Origin: Thermoplasmata archaeon
GTDB lineage: Archaea; Thermoplasmatota; E2; DHVEG-1
Direction of reading: 5' to 3'
Length of the DNA stretch: 7,454 bases
Assembly (NCBI GenBank): GCA_003649845.1
Contig: QMTB01000073.1
Coordinates: 1-7,454, forward strand
Under the pieces are notes generated by a model. It saw nothing but the letters and a program-made list of their open reading frames with translations, was not told where the DNA came from and did no database searches. Shown in pieces: positions 1 through 5,343 of this stretch (position 1 is the stretch's first letter; every line of letters starts with the position of its first letter). The position numbers and the translations under genes are program-made.

Positions 1-1415
1 ATATTACCATTAGCTCTAACTATAGTTTGATATATAATAACTATCTTAATAACACTTATAATGCTTATGATGCTGGGTTTAATTTTTGGAATGTTTCTAA
101 GGCTGCTGGTTTGAATATTGTTGATGGTCCTTATTTAGGTGGTAATTATTGGAGTGATTATTCTGGTAGTGATACTGATCACGATGGTCTTGGTGATACT
201 AATTACACAATTTCAACTGGTAACAATAATGATACTCATCCACTGGTTATCTCACCAGCTGTTACATCAACCAGTCCCTCCAATGGCTCAACTGGAGTAT
301 CAATAACAACCAATATTATTATAACATTTAATAAACCGATGAATCAAACCTCTGTAGAAGGTAACATTACCTTCTCACCAAGTAGTAGTTATAGTTGGTC
401 AAATAATAATAGGACACTTACTATTAATCCATCTTCAAGTCTTAGTTATTCTACAACATATACTATTACTATAGGTTGGAATTCAACCGATAGTTATGGT
501 AACGTCATGATTAGCAACTACTCTTTCCATTTTACAACAGAATCTGCACCTAGTAGTAGTGGCGGTGGAGGCGGTGGTGGAGGTGCCCCACCAGCTAATA
601 ATCCACCTACTGCTGATGCAGATGGCCCCTATAGTGGTTATGTTGGTGAAACAATAAGTTTTGATGGTAGTGGTAGTAGTGATCCTGATAATGATGAGCT
701 TACATATACTTGGGATTTCGGCGATGGAAGCACAGGCAGTGGTGTAACACCAACACATATCTATCATTCAACTGGAACATATAATGTTACACTAACAGTT
801 AGTGATGGAACAAGTAGTGATACTGATACCACTACTGTAACTATATCTGAGCAGCCCTCTGGTGGCGAAGAAGACTCGGATAACGATGGTTATCCTGATA
901 CAATGGAGGAATCCTACGGCACCAACAAGTCTGATCCCAATGATTATCCAATAGATACCGATGATGATGGTATACCAGATGATCCATCAGCTGATGGAAA
1001 CTATACTGGTGATCCAGATGATGATAATGATGGTCTCCCGGATGCAGTTGAAGAACAACTTGGTTCTGATCCAAAGAATGCAAGTGATACAATAACTATT
1101 GATGAAGATGAAAACCTTGTTGATACAAATAATGATGGGGAAATAGACACCTATTATAATAAGAGTTCCCATATAGAAACAGAGTTACAAAAACTAGACA
1201 ATGGTTCCTATTATGTTGATACTGATGGAGATGGAGAATGGGATCACCTCTATAATCCTACTACAGGTAGTTTTGAACCTTATTCAGCAGAGATAGCTAC
1301 TATTGGACATGAAGAGAAAGGATTTCCATGGTTGATAGCAATAGTAGTAGTTATAGCAGTGATAATCCTACTACTAGTGATACTCATTAAACTAGGGGTT
1401 ATAGAGATAGAATAA
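1..1415 (+). CDS. Multidomain cell-surface protein (NosD-like end, Ig-like, PKD, TSP3-like Ca loops, C-terminal anchor), 5'-partial
   Basis: Extracellular protein whose beginning lies left of the window. The frame is open from base 3, and the first in-frame TTG (base 27) lies inside a beta-helix repeat, so it is not the real start. Counting residues from base 27: residues 1-75 are the end of a NosD/parallel beta-helix domain (NNYLNNTYNAYD, then GGNYWSDYSGSDTD). Residues 78-171 resemble an Ig-like Big_5 domain (PSNGSTGVS...ITFNKPMN). Eight glycines at 179-186 form a hinge. Residues 193-275 are a PKD domain (WDFGDGS, YNVTLTVSDG). Residues 283-406 hold five acidic DxDxDG-type loops like thrombospondin type 3 calcium repeats. 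Residues 434-457 are one hydrophobic membrane segment with a short tail. The order fits a protein displayed outside the cell and anchored by its C-terminus, with roles in adhesion or binding inferred only. Ligand and function are unknown. Confidence 0.88.
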   Translation, partial: ITISSNYSLIYNNYLNNTYNAYDAGFNFWNVSKAAGLNIVDGPYLGGNYWSDYSGSDTDHDGLGDTNYTISTGNNNDTHPLVISPAVTSTSPSNGSTGVSITTNIIITFNKPMNQTSVEGNITFSPSSSYSWSNNNRTLTINPSSSLSYSTTYTITIGWNSTDSYGNVMISNYSFHFTTESAPSSSGGGGGGGGAPPANNPPTADADGPYSGYVGETISFDGSGSSDPDNDELTYTWDFGDGSTGSGVTPTHIYHSTGTYNVTLTVSDGTSSDTDTTTVTISEQPSGGEEDSDNDGYPDTMEESYGTNKSDPNDYPIDTDDDGIPDDPSADGNYTGDPDDDNDGLPDAVEEQLGSDPKNASDTITIDEDENLVDTNNDGEIDTYYNKSSHIETELQKLDNGSYYVDTDGDGEWDHLYNPTTGSFEPYSAEIATIGHEEKGFPWLIAIVVVIAVIILLLVILIKLGVIEIE

Positions 1416-1440
1416 TCCTCTCTCCCTCTATCTCTATTTT
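1401..1440 (+). terminator. Stem-loop plus T-run overlapping the stop codon of the surface-protein gene
   Basis: ATAGAGATAGA (1401-1411) is a perfect reverse complement of TCTATCTCTAT (1427-1437). This gives an 11-bp stem with a 15-nt loop, followed at once by a T-run (1437-1440). The left arm is the last codons of the gene and the stop codon sits in the loop. Position and form suggest a transcription terminator or 3'-end-protecting hairpin. Archaeal termination often needs only T-tracts, so the hairpin itself may not be essential. Confidence 0.5.
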
Positions 1441-1522
1441 ATTGATAATATCCTAAAAAAACTATATGGAATCCTATCTTATAGCATCCTTCTCTTCTAA
1501 TTTAAAACTGAAATTCCCAATT

Positions 1523-1530
1523 TTATAGAA
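1523..1530. repeat. Left target-site duplication of the insertion sequence (TTATAGAA)
   Basis: The 8 bp directly left of the left inverted repeat read TTATAGAA. They are identical to the 8 bp directly right of the right inverted repeat (2511-2518). Eight-bp AT-rich duplications are usual for the IS1595 family, so this fixes the element's outer boundary. Confidence 0.9.
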
Positions 1531-1550
1531 GGCTCATCTCTTTGATTCAT
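1531..1550 (+). repeat. Left terminal inverted repeat of the IS
   Basis: GGCTCATCTCTTTGATTCAT pairs with the reverse complement of 2491-2510 (GGCTCATGTCGGTGAATAAT) at 15 of 20 positions, with the outer seven bases identical. It abuts the target duplication. Confidence 0.85.
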
Positions 1551-1571
1551 CGAGAGATAATATAGTGGATA

Positions 1572-2507
1572 ATGCATAACCTTTTTTGGGATGGGATTGT
1601 GCTGGAGCATGGGTTAGTGAAAAAAAGTTTTTCTACCAAAACGTGAGGATTGCTTAGAATATCTTAGAGAGATTTAGATGGCATGGAATTGTTAGATGCC
1701 CATTTTGTGGTTCCAGTGATATATGGATTGATGGAACCACTTCCAAGGGTGCAAGGAAGTATCAATGTCAGAATTGTTATCATTATTTCAATGACCTAAC
1801 TGGTGCGATCTTCGATAACCATAAGTTTCCATTAGAGGAGATGTTCTACATTATTAAAAGAGATGGAAGTAAAGTCAACGAATCAGATTTCAAAGGAGTT
1901 GAATAGGGATTATGAATCAGTATTGCGTTTTGTACATGAAATACAAGGAGTGGCAGGTAAACATCTCCGTGAATTTACACTAGCAGGTGTTATAGAGTTA
2001 GATGAGACCTATCCTCATGCTGGAAATAAAGGTGTAAAGCAAAGGAATCCAGGAAACGTGGTCTGAGGAAACGTGGACATGGGTACATGGAAAAGTGATA
2101 AACCACCTGGTGGTTTACAATGGTAAAAATGGGGGAAACAAAAACAAGGTGAGATTCAAAGTTATGAGAGATCTATGGAGTATAAAGGTGAAACTATCTA
2201 AGTTAATTTCAGGGAAAGTGATCTTGAATACAGATGAGTATACCATCTATGAAGGTATAGCTGATGATATACCTGAGGTAGTTGAGCATAGGGTTGTTAA
2301 CCATGGTAAATGAGAATGGGTGAGAGATGATGCTCATGTTAACACTTGCTTGAGAATAGGAATCAATTCCTGAAAGCTTATCTTAGGAGGTATAGAGGTG
2401 TAGCAAAAAGATATCTACAAGGTTATCTTGATCTTCTAGCTTTGCTGTTGAATGAGAAAACAAAACGGTTTAACCTTGTAATACTATCCGATTATTCACC
2501 GACATGA
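1572..2507 (+). pseudogene. IS1595/ISXO2-family transposase, broken by about seven frame changes and one stop
   Basis: Reading across frames restores a family-typical DDE transposase. It has an N-terminal PKREDCLEYLREI-RWHGIV; a zinc ribbon with CPFC (1697-1708) and CQNC (1766-1777); FNDLTGAIF; a helix-turn-helix-like KSTNQISKELNRDYESVLRF (1872-1931); first catalytic Asp in LDETY (Asp codon 2001); RKRGLRKRGHG then GTWKSDKPP; KVRFKVMRDL; second Asp in NTDEYTIY (codon 2233); HVNT and ENR (about 2335-2357); and RGVAKRYLQGYLDLLALLLN. Frame changes are needed near 1620-1626 (a run of seven A), 1672-1676, 1857-1863, 2048-2054, 2075-2082, 2100-2110 and 2340-2350. A TGA at 2311-2313 interrupts frame. 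The last stop (2505-2507) lies within the right inverted repeat. The start is uncertain: ATG 1572 or GTG 1599, in the same frame. No functional protein is expected. Confidence 0.9.
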
Positions 2508-2510
2508 GCC
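2491..2510 (-). repeat. Right terminal inverted repeat of the IS
   Basis: Its reverse complement begins GGCTCATGTCGG and matches the left repeat at 15 of 20 positions. It overlaps the transposase stop codon, and the target duplication follows directly. Confidence 0.85.
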
Positions 2511-2518
2511 TTATAGAA
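2511..2518. repeat. Right target-site duplication (TTATAGAA)
   Basis: TTATAGAA directly follows the right inverted repeat and matches 1523-1530 in all eight positions and in the same orientation. Confidence 0.9.
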
Positions 2519-2603
2519 AATTGATAGGAAAAATAAATCTTGTTTAGTTTTCATTAACTCTAAATAGGAGAAACCAATGTATAATCTATCATCTGGAGAT
2601 GTG

Positions 2604-2608
2604 GGTGA
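2604..2608 (+). promoter_or_regulatory. Ribosome binding site deciding the AhpD-like start
   Basis: GGTGA, a good match to the archaeal anti-Shine-Dalgarno, ends 5 nt before ATG 2614. The in-frame ATG at 2599 lies upstream of this site and has only GGAG touching it with no spacing, so 2614 is preferred. Confidence 0.65.
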
Positions 2609-2613
2609 ATAAT

Positions 2614-2970
2614 ATGGGTGAAATGAAAGAATCTGTAGAACAAGTTATGGATATGCTAAAGCTGATGTCAAAAGAACAACCTCAAAGTATGAGATATTTC
2701 AAAGAGTTCATGGGTTCAGTACTTAAAGAAGGAGTGCTTGATACAAAAACTAAAGAACTTATAGCTGTTGGAACAGCTATAACAGCTAGATGTAAATATT
2801 GTATAGCGATACATGTCGAGAAGGCTTTAAAAGCTGGGGCTACAAAAGAAGAGATTCTCGAGGCAGCTTCTGTTGCTATACTGATGGGTGGTGGCCCAGC
2901 GATGACATATGTCGTTGAAGTTAAAAAAGCACTTGAAGAGTATCTTGGAGAAGAAGTGATGTTACAATAA
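2614..2970 (+). CDS. AhpD-like / carboxymuconolactone decarboxylase family protein
   Basis: Small all-helical cytoplasmic protein of 118 aa (123 if ATG 2599 were used). The CMD/AhpD domain spans nearly the whole chain. The core reads KELIAVGTAITARCKYCIAI followed by His: Glu48, Cys60, Cys63 and His67 from ATG 2614. This reproduces the Glu-x11-Cys-x2-Cys-x3-His pattern of the AhpD peroxidase/disulfide-reductase site, so a redox-active thiol role in peroxide or disulfide reduction is likelier than ring decarboxylation. The downstream GATKEEILEA and the MGGGPAM turn are also typical of the family, whose members usually form trimers or hexamers. No peroxiredoxin or thioredoxin partner is seen nearby. 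The gene begins about 100 bp after the IS end, so its promoter must lie in the short stretch after 2518. An A-rich BRE/TATA-like string near 2527-2540 or a TATAAT near 2578-2583 are weak candidates. Physiological substrate unknown. Confidence 0.88.
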   Translation: MGEMKESVEQVMDMLKLMSKEQPQSMRYFKEFMGSVLKEGVLDTKTKELIAVGTAITARCKYCIAIHVEKALKAGATKEEILEAASVAILMGGGPAMTYVVEVKKALEEYLGEEVMLQ

Positions 2971-2975
2971 ATTTA

Positions 2976-3055
2976 GATTCTTTGAAAAGTTTTCCATTAT
3001 TTCTTCCTTTCCTCCCTATATTTTCCCTAAATTTTTCACATTATTTTCTTAGATT
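2976..3055 (+). terminator. Pyrimidine/T-rich gene end after the AhpD-like gene
   Basis: The strand is dominated by T and C, with several runs of four or five Ts (for example within 2989-2994, 3021-3024, 3032-3036 and 3043-3047). Such tracts act as archaeal terminators. No strong hairpin is present; AAATTTAG (2969-2976) and CTAAATTT (3027-3034) are complementary but far apart. No gene is seen between 2971 and 3107. Confidence 0.4.
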
Positions 3056-3073
3056 GGTATACTAAGGGAAATC

Positions 3074-3090
3074 TAATTATAATGTTATAT
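3074..3090 (+). promoter_or_regulatory. Possible TATA region of the phosphatase gene
   Basis: AT-rich TAATTATAAT (3074-3083) followed by TTATAT (3085-3090) sits about 20-35 bp before ATG 3108. That spacing would give a leaderless or nearly leaderless transcript. In keeping with this, no convincing ribosome binding site precedes the start. The match to the archaeal TATA consensus is only moderate. Confidence 0.3.
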
Positions 3091-3107
3091 CTTTAAAAGG
3101 GTTTTAG

Positions 3108-3977
3108 ATGGATAGATCTACTCTCACTAGAGAGATACCTTATATGGGAGAGACTACCATAAGAGAATATCTAGATGAAGTTATACCTCTTCTTAGAGAA
3201 GAGAAAGCTTTTATAGAGAGTGAGATGAAAACTATATTCTTCATTGGAGATATACATGGTGATTTTGAGACAACAAAGGCTATAATAGATGAATTCTTTG
3301 AAGGAGGTTTACTAGTTTTCCTAGGAGACTATATTGACCGGGAACCTATGAAATGGGGTTCTATATACACTATCACCTATCTTCTAATATTGAAATCATT
3401 ATACCCAAAAAATATAGTTTTACTTAAAGGAAACCATGAATGTAACTATATAATACCATGTTATCCATATGAGTTTGAAAGGGAGTTAAGGGAGAAATTC
3501 GGCTCATCTGGATTACATGATAAATTTGTTGAAGTCTTTTCTAACCTACCTGTAATATTCAAAGGATACAATGCTATAGTAGCACACGGGGGTATACTGA
3601 AGGATGCCGATTTGAATACACTTAAAAATCTAGATAAAAATGATGTAGATGCTCTTTCAACTCTAGTATGGGGTGATCCTGTTATCTCACCTGTATATAG
3701 AGGTATAGGTGAGAGATTCAATGAAAAGGATCTAGATATTTTCTTGAGGAAAACAGATTCCTCTGTTTTTATAAGAGGACATGATCCCCATCTACTTGGT
3801 ATATCTATATATAATGATAGATGTCTAACTATATTCTCATCTAGAAGATACATGTATATGGGAAATAAAGGTATATTAGTCGCAGAGATTGATAAAAAAA
3901 CTAAACATGTTAGTGATATAAATTTGAAGGATGTATCATCAGGTAGATGGATGCCATATAAAGTGAGAAAACTTTAA
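3108..3977 (+). CDS. PPP-family (PP1/PP2A-like) serine/threonine protein phosphatase
   Basis: Metal-dependent phosphoprotein phosphatase of 289 aa, close to the size of the PPP catalytic domain, with no signal peptide or membrane segment, so cytoplasmic. All core PPP motifs appear in order: GDIHG (residues 47-51), GDYIDRE (73-79), GNHE (108-111), HGG (160-162), WGDP (188-191, like WSDP in PP1), and RGHDPH (223-228) in place of the eukaryotic RAH motif. These supply the Asp/His/Asn ligands of a two-metal centre and the catalytic His. Residues 240-250 (LTIFSSRRYMY) mirror the LFSAPNY stretch near the PP1 C-terminus. The unusual point is Glu79 where the family signature GDxVDRG has Gly. It probably dephosphorylates Ser/Thr on proteins, but no kinase is encoded nearby and the target is unknown. 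The ATG at 3108 is the best start; it leaves a family-typical N-terminal helix (TTIREYLDEVIPLLREE) before the first motif. Confidence 0.92.
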   Translation: MDRSTLTREIPYMGETTIREYLDEVIPLLREEKAFIESEMKTIFFIGDIHGDFETTKAIIDEFFEGGLLVFLGDYIDREPMKWGSIYTITYLLILKSLYPKNIVLLKGNHECNYIIPCYPYEFERELREKFGSSGLHDKFVEVFSNLPVIFKGYNAIVAHGGILKDADLNTLKNLDKNDVDALSTLVWGDPVISPVYRGIGERFNEKDLDIFLRKTDSSVFIRGHDPHLLGISIYNDRCLTIFSSRRYMYMGNKGILVAEIDKKTKHVSDINLKDVSSGRWMPYKVRKL

Positions 3978-3981
3978 AGCC

Positions 3982-4000
3982 AACTTATATAAGTTTATAT
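3982..4000 (+). promoter_or_regulatory. Promoter of aIF6, with a 14-bp palindrome
   Basis: AACTTATATAAGTT (3982-3995) is a perfect palindrome containing a TATA-box-like TTATATAA, and TTTATAT (3994-4000) follows. Initiation about 25 bp downstream would leave a leader of roughly 15-30 nt before ATG 4042. The leader contains GGGATGAT (4029-4036) as a plausible ribosome binding site. The palindrome could simply be the TATA box or also a regulator site. Confidence 0.5.
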
Positions 4001-4041
4001 CTATTCTATGGAGATACCCTTTAGATTAGGGATGATGATAT

Positions 4042-4722
4042 ATGAATGGTAGATCACGTTTTCAGAGGCTTGCCTTTGATGAAAATCCAAATGTAGGTGT
4101 ATTTGGTAGGGCAAATGATGAATATATTTTTATAAGGGAGGGTTTATCTAAAAATGTTAGAAGAAAGATTATAGAAGCTTTAGATGTAAGGTTTATAGAA
4201 TTGAGGATTGCTGATGCAAATATAATAGGTTCCCTTTTAGCTTTTAATAAAAATGGTATGGTTGTTACAGATTTAGTATCTGATGAAACCTTAAATTTTC
4301 TTCAAGATCAGGGTTTAAATGTATGTGTGATTAATGATAAATATAATGCGGTTGGTAATGATATATTGGTTAATGATAATGGTGCACTGGTTCATCCTGA
4401 TTTCCATGATGATGCTGTTAGACTCATCAGTGAAACTCTGAAGGTACCTGTATATCGTGGGACTATTGCTTCTTTGAAAACAGTTGGTATGGCCGCTGTT
4501 GTTACGAATAAAGGTTTATTATGTCATCCAAAGGTTGATGATGAAGAAAAGAAGATTCTTGAGAAGATATTTCAAGTCCCTGTTATGATTGGTACAGTAA
4601 ACCATGGGGTGCCTTTGATTGGTAGTGGACTTATAGCAAATACAAAGGGAGCAGTAGCTGGTTCTCTTACTACAGGGATAGAGATGGGTAGAATAGAAGA
4701 AGCTCTACATTTGAATGAATAG
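4042..4722 (+). CDS. eif6: Archaeal translation initiation factor 6 (aIF6)
   Basis: Ribosome anti-association factor of 226 aa, about normal length for the family. It binds the large ribosomal subunit and keeps it from joining the small one, a role in subunit biogenesis and initiation control. The sequence has the pentein-fold repeat pattern: the opening RLAFDENPNVGVFGRANDEY is the typical aIF6 N-terminus. Later repeats carry IGSLLAFNKNGMVV, VGNDILVNDNGALVHP, VGMAAVVTNKGLLCHP and IGSGLIANTKGAVAG. The start at 4042 adds about eight residues (MNGRSRFQ) before the conserved RLAF, and no closer in-frame start exists. The gene has its own promoter and stands between a protein phosphatase and a winged-helix regulator. 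In many archaea it lies with ribosomal genes L39e, L31e, LX and prefoldin; none of those is in this window. Confidence 0.96.
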   Translation: MNGRSRFQRLAFDENPNVGVFGRANDEYIFIREGLSKNVRRKIIEALDVRFIELRIADANIIGSLLAFNKNGMVVTDLVSDETLNFLQDQGLNVCVINDKYNAVGNDILVNDNGALVHPDFHDDAVRLISETLKVPVYRGTIASLKTVGMAAVVTNKGLLCHPKVDDEEKKILEKIFQVPVMIGTVNHGVPLIGSGLIANTKGAVAGSLTTGIEMGRIEEALHLNE

Positions 4723-4742
4723 AATAGATCAGAAAGCAATTT

Positions 4743-4758
4743 TTATATGATCATATAA
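4743..4758. repeat. 16-bp perfect palindrome after aIF6
   Basis: TTATATGATCATATAA equals its own reverse complement and begins 21 nt after the aIF6 stop, just behind a run of five Ts (4740-4744). It may be part of the aIF6 transcript end or an operator for the next gene, whose TATA box is about 40 bp further on. Low GC makes AT palindromes commoner by chance, although the GATC core is specific. Confidence 0.4.
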
Positions 4759-4790
4759 TAAATTAACTTGTAACAAATATTATTTTTATA

Positions 4791-4805
4791 ATAAATCTTA
4801 TATAC
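4791..4805 (+). promoter_or_regulatory. BRE/TATA-like promoter of the winged-helix regulator
   Basis: ATAAAT followed by CTTATATAC resembles an archaeal BRE plus TATA box and lies about 50 bp before ATG 4851. Expected initiation near 4825-4830 gives a leader of about 20-25 nt holding the ribosome binding site. TATTAT-TTTT-ATAATA (4778-4793) forms an AT inverted repeat overlapping the BRE side, a possible autoregulatory site. Confidence 0.5.
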
Positions 4806-4840
4806 TTAACTTCTATTATTAGATTGTCAACTTCCTGATA

Positions 4841-4847
4841 GGATGAT
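4841..4847 (+). promoter_or_regulatory. Ribosome binding site of the winged-helix regulator
   Basis: GGATGAT, a one-base variant of the archaeal GGTGAT-type site, ends 3 nt before ATG 4851 and supports that start. Confidence 0.45.
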
Positions 4848-4850
4848 AAC

Positions 4851-5243
4851 ATGGTAGAGAGAAAATACTATAAACTTACTTCAAAGGATAAGAAGATTGT
4901 CGATGTATTCTCTAACCTAGGCGTACCTAGGAATCTAGCTAAAACCCTTATGTATATCTCACAAGTAGAAGAATGTCGTTCTTCAGATATTGAACGTGGA
5001 GCAGGTCTTAGACAACCAGAGGTAAGTGTTGCTATGCAAGAGCTTAGACGTAGAGGGTGGGTTAGTAGACGTAATCAAAAAAAGGAGGGTAAAGGGAGGC
5101 CGATCTATGTTTATAAATTAGAGGCTTCTTTACCTGATATCCTTAAGGATATTGAACGGGAGAAACTAGAGGAGGTTAATTCTATTAAAAGAGATATAGA
5201 GGAACTTAAAGAACTTCTCAATTCAAGGTTGAAACAGTATTAA
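4851..5243 (+). CDS. Winged-helix transcriptional regulator (TrmB/MarR-like) with C-terminal coiled coil
   Basis: Cytoplasmic DNA-binding protein of 130 aa. Residues 24-92 form a winged helix-turn-helix: GVPRNLAKTLMYISQVEECR gives the first helices, SSDIERGAGLRQPEVSVAMQ the helix-turn-helix with its recognition helix, and RRRGWVSRRNQKKEGKGRPIYVYKL the wing. Residues 96-128 are a charged heptad-like helix (IEREKLEEVNSIKRDIEELK), probably the dimerisation coiled coil. There is no sensor or ligand-binding domain of the full-length TrmB type, so if it senses something it does so through the wHTH or a partner. It resembles short archaeal TrmB-like regulators, but the family name is from pattern recognition and the regulon is unknown. 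It is expressed from its own promoter and is followed 91 bp later by the gene for an exported protein, a possible target along with its own promoter. Confidence 0.82.
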   Translation: MVERKYYKLTSKDKKIVDVFSNLGVPRNLAKTLMYISQVEECRSSDIERGAGLRQPEVSVAMQELRRRGWVSRRNQKKEGKGRPIYVYKLEASLPDILKDIEREKLEEVNSIKRDIEELKELLNSRLKQY

Positions 5244-5290
5244 AAAGTTGTGTACGCCTAGAAAACATACTCGACAATTTATTAATAGAG

Positions 5291-5303
5291 AAAGATTTAA
5301 ATA
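5291..5303 (+). promoter_or_regulatory. BRE/TATA promoter of the exported-protein gene
   Basis: AAAGA directly before TTTAAATA (5296-5303) is a good BRE-TATA match. Initiation about 25 bp downstream, near 5325, gives a short leader of about 15-20 nt. It is the clearest promoter in the window. Confidence 0.6.
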
Positions 5304-5316
5304 ATGAATTGTTCAT
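5304..5316. promoter_or_regulatory. Candidate operator: inverted repeat ATGAA-TTG-TTCAT
   Basis: Two perfect 5-bp arms around a 3-bp centre lie directly downstream of the TATA box, between it and the expected start of transcription. A repressor bound here would block the transcription machinery. No second copy was recognised elsewhere in the window, so the link to either neighbouring regulator is inference. Confidence 0.3.
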
Positions 5317-5343
5317 ATATTGTGATGGGGAAGCGTGATTGCT

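Larger units (their letters stand above)
1531..2510 (+). mobile_element. IS1595/ISXO2-type insertion sequence, 980 bp, complete ends but inactive
   Basis: The element is bounded by inverted repeats starting GGCTCAT and by a perfect 8-bp target duplication. Its length of 980 bp is normal for a single-gene IS1595-family element. It carries one transposase gene on the + strand, which fills it nearly end to end and is no longer translatable. It sits between the surface-protein gene and the AhpD-like gene, about 100 bp before the latter's start, and does not interrupt a visible coding region. Family assignment rests on the decoded transposase (zinc ribbon, LDETY, TDEYTIY and GVAKRYLQGYLD motifs), the element length and the duplication length. 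The exact IS subgroup cannot be told from the sequence alone. Confidence 0.88.

Noticed and set aside
27..29. TTG as start codon of the surface-protein gene
   Set aside because: The frame is open to the left edge and the codons before and after it read as continuous beta-helix repeat, so the gene begins outside the window.
483..1172. Three minus-strand open frames opposite the surface-protein gene (483-767, 841-1092, 987-1172)
   Set aside because: They are antisense shadows of the repetitive Thr/Ser/Asp-rich coding sequence, with odd compositions and no domain or promoter.
1863..2313. Two separate small genes (1863-2066 and 2095-2313)
   Set aside because: Both are fragments of one frameshifted transposase; their motifs join in family order.
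2311..2313. TGA as a recoded (selenocysteine-type) codon
   Set aside because: It lies in a gene already broken by several frame changes, at a position where the family usually has an ordinary residue; no recoding element is visible.
2969..3034. Long-range hairpin AAATTTAG / CTAAATTT after the AhpD-like gene
   Set aside because: Eight AT-rich base pairs with a loop of about 50 nt are weak and expected by chance in this composition.
3461..3853. Minus-strand open frame of 130 codons
   Set aside because: Lies wholly opposite the phosphatase catalytic domain; no family resemblance.
4032..4038. ATGATGA resembling a C/D-box RNA C box
   Set aside because: No nearby CTGA D box or C'/D' pair at suitable spacing; better explained as the ribosome binding region of aIF6.
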